This document shows, one piece after another, positions 17,913-25,926 of a stretch of 64,000 bases of DNA; positions within the stretch are counted from its first letter, which is position 1; the number at the start of each line of letters is the position of its first letter. The stretch comes from MFD04716-140 sp963703125. GTDB lineage: Bacteria; Bacteroidota; Bacteroidia; Flavobacteriales; Flavobacteriaceae. The DNA lies in NCBI GenBank assembly GCA_963703125.1, contig OY969790.1, positions 1,178,001 through 1,242,000 of the forward strand, given 5' to 3'. Below the pieces are notes generated by a model. It did not search any database. It was not told where the DNA came from and was given only the letters and a program-made list of their open reading frames with translations. Both the position numbers and the translations under genes were made by a program.

Positions 17913-17924
17913 TGATAAATATCA
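17913..17924 (+). promoter_or_regulatory. Fnr/Crp-type box for the hsp20 unit
   Basis: The site is TGATAAATATCA. At the usual 29.5-bp spacing (17948) stands TAACTTCA, a weak -7 with two mismatches in the TTTG part. The predicted start of transcription argues against the ATG at 17957. Confidence 0.6.
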
Positions 17925-17995
17925 TTTGAACAAAACTTGTCAGGGAGTAACTTCAAATGAAGTTTGAAATTAGTCTAATCTTAAAATTAAAAGTT

Positions 17996-18436
17996 ATGTC
18001 AATTGTTAAGTTTAACAGCAACCGATGGCCATGGAACTTTGGTCTATCAGATTTGATTGAAAGCAATAGTGCTTTTGATGACGATTTCTTCACATTGGAA
18101 AAATCATTGCCCGCTATGAACGTTAAAGAACATGAGAAGGATTTCGAGATTGAACTTTCTTCACCAGGTTTTGATAAAAAAGACTTTGAGATTACCTTAA
18201 AAGATGATATTCTTGAGGTCGCTGCGGTGAAAAAGGCAGAAAGGGAAGACAAAGATGAGGATTATATGCGTAAAGAATTCAATTACCGTTCTTTTAGACG
18301 TTCATTGCAACTTCCCAAGAGCGTAGACAATTCAAAAGAGGTCAAGGCAACTTATAAAAACGGGATTTTGAAACTGCAACTTCTTAAAAAAGAAAATGCA
18401 AATCAAGATACCAAAAGAAAAATAGAGATTGCTTAG
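17996..18436 (+). CDS. Small heat shock protein (Hsp20/alpha-crystallin)
   Basis: This protein of about 146 aa has the alpha-crystallin domain (about 30-135): VKEHEKDFEIELSSPGFDKKDFEI, then FRRSLQLPKSVD and the closing AxxxNGIL-type motif (ATYKNGILKLQLLKK). It holds unfolding proteins in large oligomers without ATP. I take the ATG at 17996 (SIVKFNSNRWPWNFG) rather than the one at 17957, because the predicted promoter would start transcription near or after 17957. A terminator follows the gene. Confidence 0.93.
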   Translation: MSIVKFNSNRWPWNFGLSDLIESNSAFDDDFFTLEKSLPAMNVKEHEKDFEIELSSPGFDKKDFEITLKDDILEVAAVKKAEREDKDEDYMRKEFNYRSFRRSLQLPKSVDNSKEVKATYKNGILKLQLLKKENANQDTKRKIEIA

Positions 18437-18442
18437 TTTTTG

Positions 18443-18490
18443 AACTTCGGCAAAAAGAAGGAGCATAACCTTTGCCGAAGTTTCTTCCTT
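18443..18490 (+). terminator. Rho-independent terminator after hsp20
   Basis: A perfect 12-bp inverted repeat (AACTTCGGCAAA, 18443-18454, against 18471-18482) is followed by a T-rich tract (TTCTTCCTTTTTA). Confidence 0.8.
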
Positions 18491-18535
18491 TTTATTGGGA
18501 GATCCTTGCCCTAAATTGCTATTAAAAAAATTACA

Positions 18536-18976
18536 ATGAAGACGAAAAAAAAATACAATTATATAGAATGGTTAAGTGCCGAGGAAATGCACGAGGAAAC
18601 CCTAAGATGGATTTCAGAATTGAAGTTTGCGCGCGATGAACATTTGTTCTTAAATGATCTGGTCAAGTCCTATACTTTGGATTTAACGGAAGAGCGCGTT
18701 TTTCAAGAAAGTAAAAAGTTGATCGGCACGCTACTTACTTCCCAAAAAGAAGTTGTGCAACTGATGAAAAAAGTGCGGTTGCATGAAAACCTATTGGAAG
18801 TCATGGTCAATGATATTGATGAACTCATAATGGAGAAAGCCTATCTCGAAACTCACAGGGAGCTCACATTTTTAGTTCAAACATACCTAACGGACTATAG
18901 AACCCTAAAGGCAAATCTGTTTAAACTGATTTCTTCGATAATGAAACAGAAAAAGCAAAAAAGACTATTGAACTAA
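18536..18976 (+). CDS. Helical protein of the island-specific paralogous family (copy 3)
   Basis: This 146-aa soluble, highly charged helical protein has the family signature (W.SELKFARDEHLFLNDLVKSY), aligning with copy 2 (W.SKLKFLDNEILFMKNLLNSY) and more distantly with copy 1. The C-terminal helix is lysine-rich. No box was seen in front; it may be read through the hsp20 terminator or from a weak promoter. The lipoprotein gene follows 10 bp later. Function is unknown. Confidence 0.8.
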   Translation: MKTKKKYNYIEWLSAEEMHEETLRWISELKFARDEHLFLNDLVKSYTLDLTEERVFQESKKLIGTLLTSQKEVVQLMKKVRLHENLLEVMVNDIDELIMEKAYLETHRELTFLVQTYLTDYRTLKANLFKLISSIMKQKKQKRLLN

Positions 18977-18986
18977 TTATATAATA

Positions 18987-19646
18987 ATGAAGCAGCTCCT
19001 TATTTTATCGACAATCCTATTTATAGGATGTTCTTCGGCCGAAATGGTTGAAAATTGGAAGAACCCCGATATTGTATTATTCGATGCTTCAAAGGTATTG
19101 CTTGTGGGAATGACCCATAATGAAGATGCACGGGTAGATTTTGAGAGCCAACTTCAGAATGAGTTTACAAAAAGGGGAATAGAATCTATGCGTAGCATTG
19201 ATCTTTTTGATGTAACTTTTGTAGACTCACAAAAATCGGAGAAAGAACTTGATGGGGTCGAGGAACAGCTGCTCGAAAAGGATTTTGACGCCATTTTATT
19301 TACAAAAATCACGGGTTCCGAAAACATAGAGGTTTTTAGGAAAAAAGTATCGAATTGGGCCAGTCAAAATAAGACTTTCAAGGAAGATTATTTAGGAAAT
19401 CAAGGTATTTATTATGATGACCGATATTATGATAAATACACGGTTTATCACGCCGAAACTTCATTGTACTGTATATGTGTGGGTAAGGAAAGAGAGCTTA
19501 TTTGGCGTGGAAGCATTGATGTTACCGATCCGAATGATATTGGTAGTTCAATTAAGGATTATGTAAAACTAGTGGTTACAGCGATGGAGGAACAAGATTT
19601 AATTTTCAGAAAAAAAGACAATGAAATGAGCCATAACAATTTTTGA
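18987..19646 (+). CDS. Lipoprotein, DUF4136-like
   Basis: This 219-aa protein has a short signal peptide ending in lipobox LFIGC (Cys15). A DUF4136-like pattern follows: VLLVGMTHNEDARVDFESQLQNEF early, DAILFTKI in the middle and a late WRGSIDVTDP...IKDYVKLVV. It is likely anchored to the outer membrane on the periplasmic side. Its last residues (NEMSHNN) are encoded by the first block of a repeated sequence also found at 57009, so the native C-terminus may have been altered. Function is unknown. Confidence 0.78.
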   Translation: MKQLLILSTILFIGCSSAEMVENWKNPDIVLFDASKVLLVGMTHNEDARVDFESQLQNEFTKRGIESMRSIDLFDVTFVDSQKSEKELDGVEEQLLEKDFDAILFTKITGSENIEVFRKKVSNWASQNKTFKEDYLGNQGIYYDDRYYDKYTVYHAETSLYCICVGKERELIWRGSIDVTDPNDIGSSIKDYVKLVVTAMEEQDLIFRKKDNEMSHNNF

Positions 19647-19712
19647 TACTCACTCAGATGTTCTATGGCGAATTAAATCTGACCAATAAAAACAATAAAA
19701 TTTGAACAGATG
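19622..19712 (+). repeat. Dispersed leader-type repeat, copy A
   Basis: Three blocks are shared in order with 57009-57120: TGAAATGAGCCATAACAA (19622-19639, exact), ATGGCGAATTA-A/C-ATCTGACC (from 19665) and ACAGATGAAA at the start codon of the next gene. The spacer between blocks 1 and 2 differs in the two copies. Confidence 0.7.
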
Positions 19713-20717
19713 AAATTACTGGTATATAGTGCCAAGGACTTTGAAATACCTTTCTTGAACTTTGCGAACAACAATAAGCATAAGGTAACATACACAAAAG
19801 ATTCATTGGATTCCCAAACAGCCATTCAAGCAGTTGGCTTTAAGGCAATATCTATATTTTCCGCCGATGATGCATCTTCGCTGGTATTGGAAAAGTTGAG
19901 TGAATTAGGTGTGCGATACATAACCTTAAGGTCTTCCGGCTATAACAATGTTCAAATAAAGGTCGCCAAAAACTTAGGGCTTAAGGTGGCCAACGTACCC
20001 TATTATTCTCCATATGCGATTGCCGAACATGCTGTTGCCCTTCTGCAAGCGTTCAATAGAAAAATACTATTGGCCAATAAAAGGGTACATGAATATAATT
20101 TTTTGCAAGAAGGTCTCATGGGGTTCAATCTACATGGGAAGACTATCGGAATTATAGGAACAGGTGCCATAGGGAGCATTATGGTTAAAATAATGCATGG
20201 TTTTGGGTGTCATATTTTAGCCCATGATCTATTCCCTGATAGTGATTTGGTTGAGCTCTGCAATGTAACCTACAAAAGCTTGGATGATGTTTGTAAAGAA
20301 TCTGATGTTATAAGTCTGCATATTCCGCTCACATATGAAAGCCACGGTTTAATCGATAGGCGGAAACTTGCCCTAATGAAGAAAAATGTGATTCTTGTAA
20401 ATACTGCAAGAGGGGCCATCGTAAACACCAAAGATCTCATTAATGCATTGGACGAAAATGATATTGGAGGTTATTGTACCGATGTTTATGATAAAGAGAA
20501 AGGTATCTTTTTTAAGGACTGCTCCAAAGAAGGAATAGCAGATGAAAATCTAAAAAAGCTTTTGACATTTTCCAACGTGCTAATGACGCCCCATCAAGCT
20601 TTTATGACAACCGGGGCGTTAGAAAATATTTCGAAAACTACATTTGAGAATATTGATGATTGGGCTGCAAAAAGGGAGTGCAAAAATGAACTTGGTCACG
20701 CGAGTATGTTTGTTTGA
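19710..20717 (+). CDS. D-lactate dehydrogenase-like 2-hydroxyacid dehydrogenase
   Basis: This 335-aa protein is typical for the D-isomer-specific 2-hydroxyacid dehydrogenase family. The NAD-binding fold has GIIGTGAIGSIMVKI. The catalytic set is present: Arg in VNTARGAIV, Glu region VYDKEKGIFF and His in TPHQAFMT. The LDH-type features (YSPYAIAEHAV, FFKDCSKEG) favour D-lactate dehydrogenase, which regenerates NAD+ by reducing pyruvate. This fits the low-oxygen reading of the island. No Fnr/Crp-type box was found upstream; its leader is the dispersed repeat. Confidence 0.9.
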   Translation: MKLLVYSAKDFEIPFLNFANNNKHKVTYTKDSLDSQTAIQAVGFKAISIFSADDASSLVLEKLSELGVRYITLRSSGYNNVQIKVAKNLGLKVANVPYYSPYAIAEHAVALLQAFNRKILLANKRVHEYNFLQEGLMGFNLHGKTIGIIGTGAIGSIMVKIMHGFGCHILAHDLFPDSDLVELCNVTYKSLDDVCKESDVISLHIPLTYESHGLIDRRKLALMKKNVILVNTARGAIVNTKDLINALDENDIGGYCTDVYDKEKGIFFKDCSKEGIADENLKKLLTFSNVLMTPHQAFMTTGALENISKTTFENIDDWAAKRECKNELGHASMFV

Positions 20718-21032
20718 TCTACTAATTTTCTCAAGACAATACCCCCATCCTTGGAAAATTATAGCTGTGGCCCCTTTGCTCCCGGTAGTATTGACAGGCT
20801 TGGCTACCACAACTTTTATGTTTCGCACACAATTGCCCGCGATATATTAAAAATGGACTGTTTGCTTATAAGCACAAACAAATATTTTCCCAATTTTCAA
20901 CAACAAAATGCCCTTGCGAATTTGGTTTTACCCTGTCTCGAACCAAGGATTTTCCTATTATTGGCTGCTACTAGCCAAGTTACCCGATAATCCTTGAAAA
21001 TTAAAAAAAGCTTCCATGTCGTAGCATAAAAT
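20718..21032. other. Gene-free stretch left of the integrated element
   Basis: No convincing gene is present. The end (about 20950-21020) resembles a stretch at about 37820-37895 inside the right end of the element, sharing for example CCGATAATC and nearby words. This suggests old duplicated attachment-site material. Confidence 0.5.
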
Positions 21033-21062
21033 AAAAAACCGAGATTCTAGTCTCGGTTTTTT
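21033..21062 (-). terminator. Displaced terminator of the tRNA-Leu locus
   Basis: The stem AAAAAACCGAGA (21033-21044) pairs with 21051-21062 and is followed by a T-rich tract on the minus strand. It stands directly downstream of the cut-off tRNA-Leu 3' half and probably served the intact tRNA before integration. Confidence 0.7.
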
Positions 21063-21068
21063 TTTTGT

Positions 21069-21127
21069 TTTGTACTCGAGGTGGGAATCGAACCCACACA
21101 TCCGAAAATACTGGATTTTGAATCCAG
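21069..21127 (-). repeat. Left attachment repeat: 3' half of tRNA-Leu
   Basis: These 59 bp are identical to 37955-38013. They hold the anticodon-arm part, variable arm, T arm and acceptor 3' strand of a tRNA-Leu on the minus strand. The 5' half is missing, so this copy is not a working tRNA. Confidence 0.92.
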
Positions 21128-21225
21128 AGTGTTTTAGTTTCATTTATACTCAAATAGCTTGTAATAAGGTATTTATATATTATCATAAAGCACTATAGAC
21201 CATATAAAACCATTAAAAACCATCA

Positions 21226-21264
21226 TTTGTTGTACCTATGTTGTACCTAAAATTCGTATCTTTA
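21226..21264 (+). promoter_or_regulatory. Putative recombinase arm-type sites and integrase promoter
   Basis: Two adjacent 11-bp direct repeats, TTTGTTGTACC and TATGTTGTACC (21226-21247), recur near the right end at 37894-37915 and singly at 37531-37541. A -7-like element TATCTTTA follows at 21257-21264, 18 bp before the integrase ATG. The overlap suggests that the recombinase may regulate itself. Confidence 0.6.
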
Positions 21265-21281
21265 ATATAAATAATAGAGGT

Positions 21282-22496
21282 ATGGCGTCAAGTATAAAGG
21301 TAACTCTTCGCAAGAAAGCAAACAAACAAGGCCTTTTCCCCATAGCGGTCCGCATTACTAAAAATAGGAAAACGACCTATCTGTACACGGGGCAGTACAT
21401 TGATGTTAAATATTGGGATGAATACAATCGCGAGGTTAGGAAATCTCATCCTAATTCCAAACGCCTCAATAACCTTCTTATTCATAAGTTGGCGGAGGCC
21501 AACCAAACCTTGATTGATTTACAAACACATAAAAATGACATTTCGTCGAAACAAGTAAAAAAAGAAATTGCAGCCCCACTTTCCAAAACCAGCTTTAAAG
21601 AAATTGCTGATAAATATTTAGACGAACTAGAAAAAACCAATAAATTGCAGCGATTATCATCCGATAAAGCTAGGGTCGGCCATTTTGCAAAATTTGTTGA
21701 TAACGATGATTTGAGTTTTAGAGAAATTGACGAGGCTTTATTACAACGTTTCTCGCTTTTTTTGAAAACTGTGAGAAAAGTATCTCAACGATCAGTAATC
21801 AACAACCTAATTGTGATAAGGACACTCTACAATCGGGCAATACGTTTAGGTATTGTCGACAGAAAACTTTATCCTTTTGGGGTAGATAAAATCCGTATAA
21901 AATTCCCGGAAACAGAAAAAATCGGTTTGACCATGGAGGAAATTCAAGCAATTGAAGTTTTGGACAGTTTAACCGAACAACAAAATCATGCCCGAAATGT
22001 TTGGCTCTTTAGCTTTTATCTTGCGGGAATGCGAGTTGGAGATGTGCTCATGATAAAATGGAGCGATATTTATGATGGTCGTTTGCACTACCGCATGGGG
22101 AAAAATAAAAAATTACTTTCATTTAAATTACCAGAAAAAATCATTTCGCTTTTAATATTTTATGAATTAGACAAGCAATCAAATGAGGATTTTATTTTTC
22201 CCGAAATGAAAAACGCTAATCTAAAAAATCCGAAAGATGTTTTTAATAAAGTAAAAACAGCCAATAAGAAATTCAATAAATACCTTGTTCAAATTGCAGA
22301 AAAAGCGGAGTTAAATAAGAAGCTTACTATGCACATTGCTCGTCACAGTTTTGGTAATATATCTGGTGATAAAATACCTATTCAGATGTTACAAAAGCTT
22401 TATCGTCATTCTTCAATAACCACAACTATAATGTATCAAGCAAATTTCATGCATAAAGAAACTGATGATGCCTTGGATAAGGTCATCAATTTCTAA
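21282..22496 (+). CDS. Tyrosine recombinase/integrase
   Basis: This 404-aa protein has an N-terminal arm-binding domain (KVTLRKKANKQGLFPIAVRI, about 5-90), a SAM-like core-binding domain (about 110-210) and a C-terminal catalytic domain. The catalytic set is visible: Arg in LAGMRVGDVLMIKW, HIARHSFG (HxxR), a histidine in YRHSSITTT and Tyr in TTIMYQAN. This is the usual form of integrases in Bacteroidota mobile elements that enter tRNA genes. It should catalyse excision and integration at the tRNA-Leu 59-bp site. It lies 154 bp from the left repeat. Confidence 0.95.
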   Translation: MASSIKVTLRKKANKQGLFPIAVRITKNRKTTYLYTGQYIDVKYWDEYNREVRKSHPNSKRLNNLLIHKLAEANQTLIDLQTHKNDISSKQVKKEIAAPLSKTSFKEIADKYLDELEKTNKLQRLSSDKARVGHFAKFVDNDDLSFREIDEALLQRFSLFLKTVRKVSQRSVINNLIVIRTLYNRAIRLGIVDRKLYPFGVDKIRIKFPETEKIGLTMEEIQAIEVLDSLTEQQNHARNVWLFSFYLAGMRVGDVLMIKWSDIYDGRLHYRMGKNKKLLSFKLPEKIISLLIFYELDKQSNEDFIFPEMKNANLKNPKDVFNKVKTANKKFNKYLVQIAEKAELNKKLTMHIARHSFGNISGDKIPIQMLQKLYRHSSITTTIMYQANFMHKETDDALDKVINF

Positions 22497-22809
22497 GAAA
22501 TATTCAAATTTAATAAGGCAGTAATTGGATAATATTACCGCCTTATTCCTATTTCTGACTTTCCATAAAAAAGAACCCCTAGATAGTCAAAACCTTTCAG
22601 CAATTTTCCATCCTCCCCCCAATCTTACCATTACTAACCTGCGCGTGGATCCTGCGGAGTTTCTTTAGCGTTCCGGTAGATAAGCGTAAAGAAGAAACTT
22701 CGTAGGGCGCAACTATAGCTTGCTACGAGCAACGTCCCTTTCCCCTCCCTATCCACAAAAAGTGCCCATCAGGGCATAAAATACCATAACAAAATCATAT
22801 TTTTTGACA
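22497..22809. other. Gene-free stretch between integrase and relaxase ends
   Basis: A hairpin (AATAAGGC 22512-22519 against 22540-22547) follows the integrase stop and may end transcription. Around 22645-22755 is a GC-richer stretch with a near-inverted repeat (AGTTTCTTTA against TAAAGAAGAAACT). It also has GCGCAACTA-type words that occur again near 26145. No gene was seen. Confidence 0.5.
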
Positions 22810-25110
22810 TTACATCGAAAGCCAATTGCCCTTATATTTTGTAAAATCAGTAAACTCGTCCTTGAACCCGTTGAAGACCACTTCTTCCTTCTTGACCCTA
22901 TCGCCCAACAATGAATTGATGGCATAAACACCTTTCTGTAATAATCGGTTCTGTTGGATACTGGATTGCCTGGTAGATGCCGCGTTCACGCTTTCGCGAA
23001 GTCCGTTGTCCACATGGTGCTGTATCTTTTCAGGATGCAGGTTCGGGTACACTTTTTCCACCGTTAGCATAAAGGCGACCCTGTCGTACATCCCCCTTTC
23101 CATCAGATGGCCCGCCCATAGGTTTTTGAGATTGTTCCTTCCGTCTTTTACAAGACCGTTGATGAGGGTCCGCTGTTCTTTTAACGTTGCGGTCACATCG
23201 GGGATCGAATTCAAATAAAGGCTTGTCCTTTTCGGCAACGGGCAACTTGCCCTGTTGTCCGTATAAATGGATTTGACTTCGAACCCCTCTTCGCCTTTTA
23301 CAAAATAGAACCCCTTGGAGTTGAAAAGGGCAATATAGTCCTTCGCGGATTTTTCAAAGGGGGCGTGCATCCGTTCCGCATGTTTCACGTACGAACCCAA
23401 AGCGACACTTTCGTATTGCTTTTTGTAAACGGGATCCATTTTTTCATAAAGCTTCGGGAATATCATGGGCAGGAAAATGGCCGATGCGGTAAGCTTGGGG
23501 CTTTTTTCGGAGGACTGTTCCGATAACATTTCGAGCATCAAGTGGTTTTGACGGACGAATCCCGTGGATACAAATTTTTCCATATCCTCCGGGAAGGGCA
23601 AGTGTCCCAGAGGAACAGGAACCGTATGCTTGTTCGAATTGGTAAACGACAACTTATTGTCATGATACTTTACGCCCAAAGATTGGAACAAGAAACGAAC
23701 GCTGCCCTGTTTCATGCCGACATCGAAAATGCGCTTTTCCAATACATTGCCGATGAGCTTGAACTTGTTTTCCAAGGTTTCCCTTTCCTTTCTGGTTTCC
23801 AGTTGGTACAATCTTTCCTTTACATTAGGGAATTGTTTTTTAATTGTTTCCCTGAACAATACTTTTCGGTTATTTGGAATATAGCGGTCAAGGAATTTGT
23901 AATTACTCGATGCCTCTAAGTTGTTAAGAATATCGCCGAATTTCTTGGCCACTATATGTTCCGAGAGGAGTCCATCTGGTTTCGGGGATTTCAGAAAGGA
24001 TGTTTGGAAGGCCTCTTTTATAAGTTTATGGATTTCCAATTTGAACTGCTTGCTTTCGGTATCGATTTGCGTTGGCTCGTTGCCATTCCCGAAAATATCC
24101 AAACGGTTTTGCATTCGGATGTTCGGGCTCAGCTCACTTTCCATGAACACATACATGGACTTGTCATAGATGGTATATCCTTCGATTAGGTCTTCCTTTT
24201 TGTTAAGCTTTATGTCGATGTCCTGATATTCCTTTAGGACTTCCTCCAGGTCGTGCGGATGGATAGTCCGAAAAAGGGCATAGGTGGTCTCTATCTGTTT
24301 CAAGAGGCGTTTCCGGTTCATCGGCAACAGTTTCGATTTGGAATGCACATCGAAGACCTTTTGTAGTTTCGGGCCGCTCAGCCCTCTATGCACGATTGAG
24401 CCGTTGATGAACCTCGTCCGATAGCCTTTTTGGTTGTTCAGACCATAGGCCACACCTATCCTTCCCGTTTCGCTCTTGGTCTGCTTTATTTCGATATGAT
24501 ATGGTTTTACCAGTTTTGCGAGTTCTTCGAAACTCCGCACCTTGTATTTTTGGTTGATACCGTTCAGTACGTCCTGTAAATAATATTTCGTTCCTTTTTC
24601 CGCATCCATGCCGAACTGTAGTTCGGGCAGTCGGTAAATCGGAAGTTCCCTTTGCTGTTTTGTCGTCGGGGCCGGTGATAGACTATACTTTTTTTCTAGG
24701 TACTGTCGTGCGGCCATGCTCCTTCTATGGCTATTGAAGATTTCGAGTACTTTTCCATCTTCTTTTACGATAGTGGATACGATATGGACGTGTTCGTGCT
24801 TCGTATCATTATGCCGTACCACTACATAGGGCTGTTCCCCATAGCCCATATTTTCCATGTACTCTTCGGAGATTTTAAGGAAAGTACCGTCATCAAGGTG
24901 TTCCCCATGGGGAAGGTTCAGGCTGATATGGGCATAGCGGTTCTTGGTGGCGTTGCGCTGTCCTTGAAAGTGCAGCACGCTCCCGAAGAACTTCGGCGAT
25001 ATGCTCTGGGAAAACGTGTTGCCGTAACCGAGTATTCGCATGCCCTCTTTTCCCAAGACATAGGTCAATGTCCCCGTACAGGTTTCGCCATAAATGATCT
25101 TTGCTATCAT
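22810..25110 (-). CDS. Mobilisation relaxase (MobB-type, Bacteroidota)
   Basis: This 766-aa protein has an N-terminal relaxase domain (about 1-160). The histidine motif is RHNDTKHEHVHIVST (His100, His105, His107, His109), followed by RRSMAARQYLEKKY. The first region, with conserved Tyr residues in IIYGET and LTYVLGKEG, holds the likely strand-transfer tyrosine. The long C-terminal part has no domain I recognise. The enzyme nicks oriT and leads the strand into a recipient using a helper's secretion system. It overlaps the accessory gene upstream by 4 bp. Confidence 0.92.
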   Translation of the reverse strand: MIAKIIYGETCTGTLTYVLGKEGMRILGYGNTFSQSISPKFFGSVLHFQGQRNATKNRYAHISLNLPHGEHLDDGTFLKISEEYMENMGYGEQPYVVVRHNDTKHEHVHIVSTIVKEDGKVLEIFNSHRRSMAARQYLEKKYSLSPAPTTKQQRELPIYRLPELQFGMDAEKGTKYYLQDVLNGINQKYKVRSFEELAKLVKPYHIEIKQTKSETGRIGVAYGLNNQKGYRTRFINGSIVHRGLSGPKLQKVFDVHSKSKLLPMNRKRLLKQIETTYALFRTIHPHDLEEVLKEYQDIDIKLNKKEDLIEGYTIYDKSMYVFMESELSPNIRMQNRLDIFGNGNEPTQIDTESKQFKLEIHKLIKEAFQTSFLKSPKPDGLLSEHIVAKKFGDILNNLEASSNYKFLDRYIPNNRKVLFRETIKKQFPNVKERLYQLETRKERETLENKFKLIGNVLEKRIFDVGMKQGSVRFLFQSLGVKYHDNKLSFTNSNKHTVPVPLGHLPFPEDMEKFVSTGFVRQNHLMLEMLSEQSSEKSPKLTASAIFLPMIFPKLYEKMDPVYKKQYESVALGSYVKHAERMHAPFEKSAKDYIALFNSKGFYFVKGEEGFEVKSIYTDNRASCPLPKRTSLYLNSIPDVTATLKEQRTLINGLVKDGRNNLKNLWAGHLMERGMYDRVAFMLTVEKVYPNLHPEKIQHHVDNGLRESVNAASTRQSSIQQNRLLQKGVYAINSLLGDRVKKEEVVFNGFKDEFTDFTKYKGNWLSM

Positions 25111-25493
25111 CCTGTTTTTTCTTCCTTTGTTATTTTGATAAGCGAGTACAGCAGTTCGTTGGTCTTATCAATTTCCCGTTCGAGGTTCGAATTCGGACTT
25201 CTCAGATTCTTGTGGTGTGCAATCTTGACCAACTGGTTGATGTTGTTACCTATCTTGTTGATATGGTAGGCAAGATTTGAAGTATCAGGGAGCATTTCTT
25301 TTTCTTCTGCTTCGCCATTCAAGACCAATCTTCTCAGCAGCGGACTTATAGTTCCCCGTTCCGAAATATCCAAGTCATAGGATTCGCAGATCTTCCCCAA
25401 TCTTTCATATTCCGTATCGTTGAACCGTAGCATCACGTTGTGGTACCGTTTCATTTTTCCCAATCGTTTTCGGCCTCTTTTTCGTTGTTCCAT
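25107..25493 (-). CDS. Mobilisation accessory protein (MobA/MobC-type)
   Basis: This 128-aa protein has a basic N-terminus (RKRGRKRLGK) and a likely ribbon-helix-helix fold (YHNVMLRFNDTEYERLGKICESYDL). The C-terminal part has the typical SNLAYHINKIGNNINQLVKIAH motif of MobC-like proteins. It helps the relaxase bind and open oriT. The 4-bp overlap with the relaxase gene is typical of such pairs, and oriT is expected upstream of this gene. Confidence 0.9.
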   Translation of the reverse strand: MEQRKRGRKRLGKMKRYHNVMLRFNDTEYERLGKICESYDLDISERGTISPLLRRLVLNGEAEEKEMLPDTSNLAYHINKIGNNINQLVKIAHHKNLRSPNSNLEREIDKTNELLYSLIKITKEEKTG

Positions 25494-25820
25494 TTTCGTT
25501 GCTCTTTAGGGCAAAACACTTCGTTAGAAGTAGACAATTCTAAGTTACTTAGAATGCACCTCGCTATCCGTTTCACGGATAAATATATATAATAGATTTT
25601 GAATATAACCAACTTATAATCAATATTTTACATCGTAAAATCATATGAAACCATTAGAGACCATTTAAGACCAACCGGCTTATTTTATTAGACCATTTGG
25701 AACTAGTTTATTTGGAATAAAATATTAAAAGGGGCAATAAGAAGTCAGTTTTTTGTGGGTGGGGAGAAAAAAGGGAAAGCGGTCATTTCGCCGCTTATTC
25801 TTTTGCGCGGTTCCGAGGGG

Positions 25821-25906
25821 GTTCAAAAATCTGGAACGGAAAGGCCCCTAATGCGAACCGGCGAAACGGTTCGCTCGGGAAGTCTTGGAGTGGAAGATTT
25901 TTGAAC
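25821..25906. repeat. Nested 86-bp palindrome, candidate oriT
   Basis: The outer arms GTTCAAAAATCT (25821-25832) and their perfect complement (25895-25906) share one centre (25863.5) with an inner hairpin. The inner arms are GCGAACCG (25853-25860) and CGGTTCGC (25867-25874) around a GCGAAA loop. The structure lies about 330 bp upstream of the mobilisation operon in a locally GC-rich stretch. It could be an oriT, a replication origin or a structured RNA. Confidence 0.55.
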
Positions 25907-25926
25907 TTCCACAGGGGTTTGGGGAA

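Noticed and set aside
17957..17995. ATG 17957 as the hsp20 start
   Set aside because: The predicted box/-7 pair would start transcription at about this point, and the conserved family start fits ATG 17996.
20751..20990. A 79-aa frame after the lactate dehydrogenase gene
   Set aside because: Composition is not gene-like, no ribosome site is seen and part of it resembles attachment-site DNA elsewhere.
21238..21247. Short TGTTGTACC repeats as a CRISPR array
   Set aside because: Repeats are only 11 bp with no regular spacers and no cas genes; they fit recombinase arm sites.
23542..23919. A 125-aa plus-strand frame inside the relaxase gene
   Set aside because: It is antisense to a long conserved relaxase and has no independent support.
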